Shown here piece after piece: positions 33,031 to 39,304 of a DNA stretch of 39,304 bases; position 1 is the first letter of the stretch, and each line of letters begins with the position of its first letter. The position numbers were made by a program, and so were the translations under genes. Location of the stretch: contig JAAAOB010000055.1 in assembly GCA_009909035.1 (NCBI GenBank), positions 1-39,304 on the forward strand, given 5' to 3'. Below the pieces are notes generated by a model, which saw only the letters and a program-made list of their open reading frames with translations, was not told the DNA's origin and did no database searches. This DNA is from Bacteroidota bacterium. Lineage in GTDB: Bacteria > Bacteroidota > Rhodothermia > Balneolales > Balneolaceae.

Positions 33031-35485
33031 AAATATCCTCCAACTCATCCTCTTCGGTTATCTTAACATCGCGTGCGGTGCTGCCCTGGTAGGGGCCCAC
33101 AACACCGGCGTTGAAAAGCTGATCGATGATTCGTCCTGCACGGTTATACCCGATCTTCAGTTTTCGCTGAAGAAGCGATACGGACCCTTGTTGATGAAGC
33201 ACAACAATTTTGGCTGCATCTTTAAACAGGTCGTCGATATCATCGAGCGGGTCTGGAATGCCCGTCTCTTCATCTTCTACCCGGGGCAGGTGAAAAGGTT
33301 GCTTAAAACCTTCCTGTGATCCGATGAACTGGGTGATTCGCTCAACTTCTTCTGTTGAAACGTAGGCATTCTGGATGCGAGTCATACCGGCCCCATTGGT
33401 AAACAGCATGTCGCCGCGGCCTACCAGCTGGTCGGCGCCGCCGGTATCGAGAATTGTGCGCGAATCGACTTTAGAGGCCACCTGGTAGGCGAGCCTTGCA
33501 GGGAAATTGGCTTTAATTGTACCGGTAATCACATTGACCGAAGGGCGCTGTGTGGCCACGCAGAGGTGAATACCGATGGCGCGTGCCAGCTGTGCCAGCC
33601 GGGCAATCGGTTCCTCGATTTTTTTACCGGCCGTCATCATCAGGTCGGCGAGCTCGTCAATAATGACCACAATATAGGGCAGATGCCTGTGGCCAAGTTC
33701 ACGATCCAGCTCTCCTGCTTTAAACTTCTCGTTGTAGGATTTAATGTCCCGCACCATCGCCATTTTCAGCAGCTCGTAGCGCTCATCCATCTCATGGGTA
33801 ACACTCTCGAGCGTTTCAAGGGCTTTGCTGGTATCGGTGACGATCGGTTCTTCTGCTCCCGGCAGAACGGCGAGAAAGTGATTTTGAATATACCGGTAGA
33901 GAGAGAGCTCAATTTTCTTTGGATCGATCAGCACAAATTTAACTTCATCGGGGTGGCATTTATACAATAAACAGCTGATTATTGTATTAATTCCTACGGA
34001 TTTACCCGAACCGGTAGCCCCTGCAATGAGAAGGTGGGGCATTTTGGTCAGATCAATCATAAACACTTCGTTTTCGATCGTCTTTCCAAATGCAACAGGG
34101 AGCTCCATATCGGTTTCCACAAACTTCTTGGTGTTGATGACCGATTTTATGTAGACGGTCTCCCTGGAGCTGTTGGGCACTTCAATACCGACGGCCGATC
34201 GCCCCGGGATTGGGGCCATAATGCGCAGGCCATGGGCAGCAGTAGCCATTTTAAGGTCGTTGGCGTAGCTCTCTATTTTGCTGATTTTTACGTCCGGGGC
34301 GGGTTCCAGCTCGTAGAGAGTTACCGTTGGTCCTACAATAGCGTTAATACTTAAAATTTCAATCTTATGACGCTTCAGCTTATCGAGAATAATCTTCTTG
34401 TTGATTTTTATCTCTTCGATATCCACCTCGTTCCCCTCATTGGGCGGAGAATCGAGCAGGTCAATGCCCGGGAACTTGTATTTAATGACAGGAGTTTTTT
34501 TCGCCTTTTTCCGATTTTTCCGGGCCAGTTCGCTGGCACTTGCCTCTTCTTCGCCCTCACCGATAAAAACGGAGACCTCCACATCATCTTCATCGTCCGA
34601 TAGATCAACGTCGCCTTTGTCGAGGATGGCGCGGGACGGTTTGTTTTCAAGTTCAGCGCTCTCTTTTTTACGTTCCTGTTCACGCTTTAGATCTTCTTGT
34701 TGCGAGCGCTCTACAATTTCATCAATTGAAGAGGATGGGGCAGAGTCGTTGGACTGATTGCCGGTGTTGTGTCTCTTTTTCAGCGTCTTTTCGGCTTTCT
34801 GCTTCTGTTCAATTTTTTCTTGTTGAAGGCGCTGCTCCTTTTTTTTCTGTTTTTCCTGCTTTCGGGATTGAAAGTCATCGCGCACTCCACCGGTCCAGCT
34901 CTTAAACGTGTCGATGGTTCTTTGCAGATCGCGGTCAATAAGAATTAGCGCAGATACAAATATGAGTACTGTAAGCATTACGATGGATCCAATGCCAAGG
35001 ATTTTTTGAAAAATAGCGGCCGTCCCAAGCCCAAAATTTCCACTCCAGACCATGGGGACCAGCTCCATTTCGTTGTGAAACCATCCGAGAAGCGTAGAGA
35101 AAAGCAGCATCACCCATACGCCGTAGGCCATGGGCCAGCCCAGGTCCTGAAGATTCTTTTGCCTGAAGAGGAACCAGCCAACGGAGGCCGTCATGACGGG
35201 TAAAATTATACTGGTATATCCAAAAAGGGTGTGCACCAGTACGTGAGAGATATAGGCTCCGAGCACACCCAGCCAGTTGCTTATATTCAGCGATAGTCCC
35301 TGGTCTACCGAAAAAACGGCACCCGGATTCATGGACTGCACCACGCCATAGTCGTTGGGGCTGTAAGAGGCGATACAGAGTAGAAGAAGGGCCGCAACGG
35401 CCATTACTAAAATTCCGGCGATCTCCAGCTTACGCGTTGTGTTAAAACTGCTCAAAAAAGAATTTTTTGATGTTTGTTTAGCCAT
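33011..35485 (-). CDS. ftsK: DNA translocase FtsK
   Basis: Septal DNA pump of 824 residues that clears chromosome DNA from the division site and helps resolve dimers. Four or so membrane helices lie in residues 20-190. A charged, coiled linker follows (205-345; many K, E, Q, then an acidic patch LSDDEDDVEVS). The motor has Walker A GATGSGKSVG near residue 492 and Walker B VVIIDELADLMM near 610, plus LARAIGIHLCVATQRPSV. The C-terminal gamma winged helix is present (VSLLQRKLKIGYNRAGRIID, then GPYQGSTARDV), which reads polar DNA motifs. The linker is much shorter than in E. coli, closer to SpoIIIE. Starts 8 bases inside comB. Confidence 0.97.
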   Translation of the reverse strand: MAKQTSKNSFLSSFNTTRKLEIAGILVMAVAALLLLCIASYSPNDYGVVQSMNPGAVFSVDQGLSLNISNWLGVLGAYISHVLVHTLFGYTSIILPVMTASVGWFLFRQKNLQDLGWPMAYGVWVMLLFSTLLGWFHNEMELVPMVWSGNFGLGTAAIFQKILGIGSIVMLTVLIFVSALILIDRDLQRTIDTFKSWTGGVRDDFQSRKQEKQKKKEQRLQQEKIEQKQKAEKTLKKRHNTGNQSNDSAPSSSIDEIVERSQQEDLKREQERKKESAELENKPSRAILDKGDVDLSDDEDDVEVSVFIGEGEEEASASELARKNRKKAKKTPVIKYKFPGIDLLDSPPNEGNEVDIEEIKINKKIILDKLKRHKIEILSINAIVGPTVTLYELEPAPDVKISKIESYANDLKMATAAHGLRIMAPIPGRSAVGIEVPNSSRETVYIKSVINTKKFVETDMELPVAFGKTIENEVFMIDLTKMPHLLIAGATGSGKSVGINTIISCLLYKCHPDEVKFVLIDPKKIELSLYRYIQNHFLAVLPGAEEPIVTDTSKALETLESVTHEMDERYELLKMAMVRDIKSYNEKFKAGELDRELGHRHLPYIVVIIDELADLMMTAGKKIEEPIARLAQLARAIGIHLCVATQRPSVNVITGTIKANFPARLAYQVASKVDSRTILDTGGADQLVGRGDMLFTNGAGMTRIQNAYVSTEEVERITQFIGSQEGFKQPFHLPRVEDEETGIPDPLDDIDDLFKDAAKIVVLHQQGSVSLLQRKLKIGYNRAGRIIDQLFNAGVVGPYQGSTARDVKITEEDELEDIYEEIGL
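33037..33041 (-). promoter_or_regulatory. Ribosome binding site deciding the lolA start
   Basis: GGAGG on the minus strand, six bases before ATG 33030 and inside the end of ftsK. It favours this start over the ATG at 33009, which lacks such a site. Confidence 0.75.
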
Positions 35486-36215
35486 AGAGATTAGAGATGA
35501 TGCCGTCGTTCAGGACGGGAAGAATATCACAAATATCGGTTTGAGCACAATAATCGATATCTTTTTCGCCCGCGATATTTTTGAGACGCACCGCGTGATT
35601 TGAACTGTGGATGACTTTGGGTAAGTTGCCGCGGAAGTTATCGTACAGGCCAAAAGCTACTTTAGCACCATCCCGTGCTTCTGGTGATAAGGCGCCGTCA
35701 GATAAATTGTACACGACATTTCCAGCAAAAAGCAGATCTTCAATAGCCATCCGTCCGCGCCAGCCGGCACACACCAGCACAATATCTTTCTCTTCACTCT
35801 TCAGGGTATGGACAATCGTTGATAAATTCAAAAAACTGCCGATATAAATCTGGGAGGCCCCAACGGCTTTTTTTATAGCTTTGGTGCCGTTGGTTGTGTT
35901 AAAAATAAGCGTTTTATTTTCTATCATACTTTCAGAATACTCGAATGGGGAGTTGCCAAGATCGTATCCTTCAATTTTCACACCATCTTTTTCGCCGCAG
36001 AGAAGAATATTCTCTGAGTCCACGCTCTGTGATATACGGCTCGCTTCGCCCATATCTTCCACAGGTATGATTCCTTTGGCGTGGTTCATTAAGGCAGTAA
36101 TAATGGTAGATGATGCGCGTAAAACATCTACAACTACCACCACTTTTTTCCTCAGCTCTTCTTCATGAAATGATTGGGAAGAGAAAAAGACGTCTAATGT
36201 ATTTAAATTCGCCAT
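35478..36215 (-). CDS. comB: 2-phosphosulfolactate phosphatase family protein
   Basis: ComB-family phosphatase of 245 residues. The archetype removes phosphate from 2-phosphosulfolactate in coenzyme M or sulfolactate formation. Conserved blocks are present: VVVVVDVLRASSTIITAL, DLGNSPFEYS, IFNTTNGTKAIKKA, and VCAGWRGRMAIEDLLFAGN. No other coenzyme M gene (comA, comC) is visible, and bacteria of this group carry comB without that pathway, so the substrate is uncertain; sulfolactate or another small phosphoester is possible. The gene follows gcvT by nine bases and overlaps ftsK by eight, so it is transcribed with them. Confidence 0.9.
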   Translation of the reverse strand: MANLNTLDVFFSSQSFHEEELRKKVVVVVDVLRASSTIITALMNHAKGIIPVEDMGEASRISQSVDSENILLCGEKDGVKIEGYDLGNSPFEYSESMIENKTLIFNTTNGTKAIKKAVGASQIYIGSFLNLSTIVHTLKSEEKDIVLVCAGWRGRMAIEDLLFAGNVVYNLSDGALSPEARDGAKVAFGLYDNFRGNLPKVIHSSNHAVRLKNIAGEKDIDYCAQTDICDILPVLNDGIISNLYG

Positions 36216-36224
36216 CAGTAATAC

Positions 36225-37325
36225 TTATTTAGTTTTTATGAACGGTGGTTTTACAACTGTTGCCTGAACCAGCTCTTTGCGAATCTTAATCAACAGGTCT
36301 GTTCCCGGTTCGGAATGAGAGATCTTTACGTATCCCATGCCGATACCTTTCCCGAGTGTAATAGATTGAGTTCCGCTGGTGACAAAACCGATGGTTTCGT
36401 GATTGGCATTATGAATGTCGTAGCCGGACCGCGGAACTTTCCGGTCCACATCCATAGTGAAGCCCACAAGTTTGCGTGTTAATCCACTTTCTTTCTTATC
36501 CAGCAGGGCGCTCTTTCCAATAAAGTCGGTTTTTTCAAGCTTTGTCAGCCATCCCATCCGTGCTTCGAGGGGATGGGTGTCGGCTGTGATATCATTTCCA
36601 TAGAGTGCGAGTCCCATCTCGAGCCTCAGCGTATCTCTTGCCCCAAGGCCGGCGGGCTCCAGGCCATATGGTTCTCCTTCTTTCATAAGCTTGTCCCAGA
36701 TCGTGAGCGGATCTGCAACCGTTGTGTCAATATAGAGTTCAAACCCCTTTTCCCCGGTATATCCGGTGGCAGAAATGATAACATCGTCTTCCCCTGCCAC
36801 GCTGCCCGTTGTGAAGGTGTAAAAGCCGATATCTGAAAGATCGGTCTCCACGAGGTTTTCCAATATCGATGTTGATTCAGGGCCCTGAAGAGCCAAAAGT
36901 GCTATTTCTGCTGACCTGTTTTCCAGGGTTGCATTTGTATTGTTGTTGTCAACAATCCATTTCCAATCTTTTTCGATGTTCGCGGCATTCACAACCAGCA
37001 TATATTCTTCATCAGCCAGCATGTAGACGATCAGGTCGTCTACAATGCCGCCGTCCTCGTAGCACATGGCCGTGTACTGGGCCTTGCCCGGGGTCAGCTT
37101 TGCGGCATCGTTGATGGTGACTTTCTGGATTAAGTCAAGAGAGCCGGGGCCTCGTACGATGAATTCCCCCATATGCGATACATCAAACAGGCCGGCTTTT
37201 TCGCGGACAGCCACATGCTCCTTTCGAATACCCGCATACTGTACAGGCATATCAAACCCGCCAAATTCGGTGATACGGGCACCGGCTTGTTTGTGTTTTT
37301 GATAAAATACGGTTCGCTTGGCCAT
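36225..37325 (-). CDS. gcvT: Aminomethyltransferase (glycine cleavage T protein)
   Basis: Tetrahydrofolate-dependent subunit of the glycine cleavage system: it takes the aminomethyl group from lipoylated H protein, releasing ammonia and methylene-THF. The 366 residues show the folate site and catalytic region: GLFDVSHMGEFIVRGPGSLD, AQYTAMCYEDGGIVDDLIVY, ISATGYTGEKGFELYI, GLGARDTLRLEMGLALYGND, and DFIGKSALL. Length is normal. Its lipoyl partner depends on LipA, LipB and dihydrolipoyl dehydrogenase, all in this window. It is the first gene of the eleven-gene minus-strand run; gcvH and gcvP are not seen. Confidence 0.97.
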   Translation of the reverse strand: MAKRTVFYQKHKQAGARITEFGGFDMPVQYAGIRKEHVAVREKAGLFDVSHMGEFIVRGPGSLDLIQKVTINDAAKLTPGKAQYTAMCYEDGGIVDDLIVYMLADEEYMLVVNAANIEKDWKWIVDNNNTNATLENRSAEIALLALQGPESTSILENLVETDLSDIGFYTFTTGSVAGEDDVIISATGYTGEKGFELYIDTTVADPLTIWDKLMKEGEPYGLEPAGLGARDTLRLEMGLALYGNDITADTHPLEARMGWLTKLEKTDFIGKSALLDKKESGLTRKLVGFTMDVDRKVPRSGYDIHNANHETIGFVTSGTQSITLGKGIGMGYVKISHSEPGTDLLIKIRKELVQATVVKPPFIKTK

Positions 37326-37915
37326 TGAGTACGTCTGTTTACTGGTTAATTTTCAAATAGTTGTAGCAGGTGTAATGGAAGCGCAAAGGAAAAACGATCC
37401 ACTACGAAAGTTGGAATACCGGCCGCGGAAGTTGATCATTGGGTCAATGGTTTTGTGCGGCTTTCGGGTAATTCTGTTAATTTCAGACTCTTTAAGTAAT
37501 GAAAAGCTGATCATAATGTTAAGTTCCTGAACCTCAGGATGCTGTTCGGGATGACACCAATATCCTGGGGTGGTCATTTTGCGGCGTTGTGTGTTGGTAT
37601 TTTATCGCCATGTAATTTTTTTAATCGTACGATATCCCGGCAGGAAAACGCCTGTCGGAAACGTAATGCGAATAAAATGGTGCAATTTACTATGTACATT
37701 TGGGCCTGTTGTTGAGCTGAAAAGTTAACCAATTTTAAACTTAATTAAACAAATGATATAAAAAGATCCCGGATCGCCGGGCAGCCTGGATAGGATCTCC
37801 AAAGTAGTCAATGGGCAGGTGTTGATGCGAACCTTAGTTTGTGAACTTGCGTTTAGATAAGCTGGATAATTCGTTATTTTAAAATAAACTTTAAACGCAG
37901 CACATATTCCATAAA
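37326..37915. other. Divergent promoter region between gcvT and mrp
   Basis: Some 590 bases without a credible gene. The gcvT and mrp promoters must lie at its two ends. A 9-bp hairpin with one wobble pair (CCTCAGGAT at 37532-37540, ATCCTGGGG at 37562-37570) encloses a GTTCGGGATGACACC core that looks like a dispersed intergenic repeat. A CCCGG-ATCG-CCGGG hairpin lies at 37768-37781. Short open frames here lack any protein features. Confidence 0.5.
37532..37570. repeat. Candidate REP-like intergenic hairpin
   Basis: Arms CCTCAGGAT and ATCCTGGGG pair over nine positions around a 21-base loop containing TTCGGGATGACA. The compactness and position between divergent genes suit a mobile palindromic repeat, but only one copy is visible. 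Confidence 0.4.
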
Positions 37916-39058
37916 ATGGCAATACGCAAAGAGCAAATTCTCACGGCGTTAACACATGTACTTCATCCTGATTACGAAAAAGATCTCATCACGCTCGACT
38001 TGATCCAGGATCTTATTGTCCAGGAAAAATATGTCTCGTTCACGCTTGAGCTGCCGGCTGAAAATAAACCGCTTGCAGCCGAACTGAAAAAGAAGTGCAC
38101 AGAAGCGATTCATAAATTTGTGGATAAAGAGGCGGTTCTGGACATTACTGTCGGAATCAATATCTCCAAAAAACGAGAGCTTGAAGGAGGGGAGGAGAAG
38201 GAAAAACGATCTCCCGAAGGCGGCCAGCAGCAACAGCCGCCAATACTTGAAGGAGTAAAACAGATCATTGCCGTTGCGTCGGGCAAGGGTGGTGTGGGTA
38301 AATCCACTGTAGCCGCAAACCTCGCGGTATCCCTGTCTAAGGCGGGGCACAGCGTCGGGCTTCTGGATACGGACATTTACGGGCCGAGCATTCCCACAAT
38401 GTTTGGTGTAACCGAGCGGCCCAACATCACAACGGATAAAAAATTGGTGCCTGTTTTTAAACACGGCGTGCATTTGGTTTCCATGGGGTTCCTCGTGGAT
38501 ACGGACCAGGCGATGATTTGGCGTGGCCCGATGGTTACGAGTGCCGTTAAGCAGTTTATGCAGGAAGTAAGATGGGGCGAACTCGATTATCTTATACTCG
38601 ACCTGCCGCCCGGCACCGGGGATATCCAGCTTACGATTGTTCAAACAGTTCCGCTGACGGGCGCTGTGATTGTCTCCACCCCGCAGACAGTGGCGCTGGA
38701 TGATGCACGAAAAGGCGTGGCGATGTTTGGCAAGGTGAATGTGCCGGTTCTTGGCATTGTGGAGAATATGGCCTACTTCACCCCGCCGGATATGCCTGAG
38801 AAAAAGTACTATATCTTTGGCAAACACGGAGCCCGAAAACTGGCTCGTAAACTTGAGGTGCCTTTTCTTGGGGAAGTTGCGCTGCAGGAGAATATACGCG
38901 ACACAAGCGATACGGGAACCCCCGTGGTGGAGTCGCAGCCCGACTCAGCTGCTGCAAAATCCTTCATGCAGATCGGTCAGCGTGTGCAGCAGGCACTCGA
39001 TACGCAGCAGAAAGTAGCCGATGGTTCTGGAAAAATTGAAATTAATATTCGGCCATAA
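37916..39058 (+). CDS. mrp: Mrp/ApbC-family P-loop ATPase, iron-sulfur carrier type
   Basis: 380-residue protein of the MinD/Mrp class. The N-terminal DUF59/MIP18 domain covers residues 1-85 (ILTALTHVLHPDYEKDLITL). A charged linker rich in E, K and Q follows, then the ATPase domain from about 117 with deviant Walker A SGKGGVGKSTVAANLAVSLS, LDTDIYGPSIP, and LDYLILDLPPGTGDIQLT. Mrp and ApbC proteins deliver iron-sulfur clusters, and most bind the cluster through a CxxC following ENMSYF. Here the site reads ENMAYFTPPDMPEKKYYIFG, with no cysteine. The adjacent downstream gene is nine bases away. The family is certain; iron-sulfur function is less so. Confidence 0.93.
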   Translation: MAIRKEQILTALTHVLHPDYEKDLITLDLIQDLIVQEKYVSFTLELPAENKPLAAELKKKCTEAIHKFVDKEAVLDITVGINISKKRELEGGEEKEKRSPEGGQQQQPPILEGVKQIIAVASGKGGVGKSTVAANLAVSLSKAGHSVGLLDTDIYGPSIPTMFGVTERPNITTDKKLVPVFKHGVHLVSMGFLVDTDQAMIWRGPMVTSAVKQFMQEVRWGELDYLILDLPPGTGDIQLTIVQTVPLTGAVIVSTPQTVALDDARKGVAMFGKVNVPVLGIVENMAYFTPPDMPEKKYYIFGKHGARKLARKLEVPFLGEVALQENIRDTSDTGTPVVESQPDSAAAKSFMQIGQRVQQALDTQQKVADGSGKIEINIRP

Positions 39059-39067
39059 CGTACGAGC

Positions 39068-39304
39068 ATGGCGGAACACCGCACAACAGATCCAAAAGAC
39101 GCGAATTCCCCGGGCCGGCCAGCCTTGCGACGGACGGCCATTGAACTTGCAGTGATCGGGATGCTGGCAGCTGCTCTCTACCTGTCGGGCTATCACACCC
39201 AGGTTATCGGGACACTCCAGCGCGGTCTGCTTGCCACAGGAGTTATAACGCCCACTCTGTCTGTAGATCCGGATGATATGCGTGATGGCAGCAGGGAGTT
39301 TTAT
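39068..39304 (+). CDS. Membrane-anchored protein, 5' part only (possible TlpA/redoxin family)
   Basis: The frame opens with ATG at 39068 and is still open at the window edge after 79 codons. A polar N-terminus of about 22 residues precedes one hydrophobic segment (AIELAVIGMLAAALYLSGYH), followed by TQVIGTLQRGLLATGVITPT. This arrangement of short anchor and amphipathic stretch before a soluble domain recalls membrane-anchored thiol-disulfide proteins of the TlpA type, but the redox motif would lie outside the window. Its start is nine bases after mrp, so the two may be one operon. Confidence 0.45.
   Translation, partial: MAEHRTTDPKDANSPGRPALRRTAIELAVIGMLAAALYLSGYHTQVIGTLQRGLLATGVITPTLSVDPDDMRDGSREFY

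Noticed and set aside
37318-37530. 70-codon plus-strand frame between gcvT and mrp
   Set aside because: It overlaps the gcvT start and promoter region, and has no recognisable features.
1-39304. CRISPR arrays, tRNA and rRNA genes
   Set aside because: No evenly spaced direct repeats, cloverleaf-like sequences with CCA ends, or rRNA-like stretches were recognised by eye; a dedicated scan would be decisive.

Overview
The window reads as a chromosomal segment of a marine or halophilic member of the Bacteroidota/Rhodothermota side of the tree, most likely a Balneolaceae-type bacterium. This is inferred from gene content, not from a database match: a HU-type gene next to a HU-membrane-SPOR protein, a DUF5117-type zinc metalloprotease, a 6-bladed beta-propeller lipoprotein beside a GG-leader peptide, ComB, an Mrp without its CxxC, few good Shine-Dalgarno sites and moderate GC content. 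No rRNA, tRNA or CRISPR array was seen.

Layout. 1-7.8 kb (mostly minus strand): a PlsC-like acyltransferase with an unusual C-terminal half, a large secreted metalloprotease, a secreted ankyrin protein with a clear terminator, an AGCS amino-acid:cation symporter, and a DinB/MarC pair. 7.9-11.1 kb (plus): a GAF protein, a CCA-adding-type tRNA nucleotidyltransferase, a SemiSWEET and IspE. 11.1-21.2 kb (plus): glycogen phosphorylase, dihydrolipoyl dehydrogenase, an orphan TonB, LipB-LipA, PlsY-GpsA, an AlbA_2-domain regulator and an IscA/ErpA-type protein. Hsp33 faces them at 21.2-22.1 kb. Lpd, LipB, LipA and GcvT make lipoate-linked metabolism a recurring theme; PlsC, PlsY and GpsA cover glycerophospholipid synthesis.

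22.1-26.0 kb is an accessory island and the most interesting part. A small LuxR-type HTH gene carries five AAAC repeats just after its start. Next comes a structured leader RNA, a 10-cysteine peptide with a textbook double-glycine leader, and an AT-rich 6-bladed beta-propeller lipoprotein. The leader RNA then occurs a second time, with compensatory base changes that preserve a hairpin, followed by the first codons of a second peptide gene, which is cut by a complete IS982-family element (18-bp inverted repeats, candidate 6-bp target duplication). I propose a tandem cassette of RNA-controlled secreted peptides with a surface partner.

26.1-37.3 kb is an eleven-gene run on the minus strand, read from GcvT through ComB, FtsK, LolA, a YbhN-like flippase-family protein, an outer-membrane barrel candidate, HU, HU-TM-SPOR, ExbB, ExbD and TonB. 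Many genes overlap or nearly touch. It groups chromosome segregation, envelope lipoprotein trafficking, a possible DNA-to-peptidoglycan link and a TonB energising complex. After a 590-bp divergent intergenic region, Mrp reads rightward and a membrane-anchored protein runs off the right edge.
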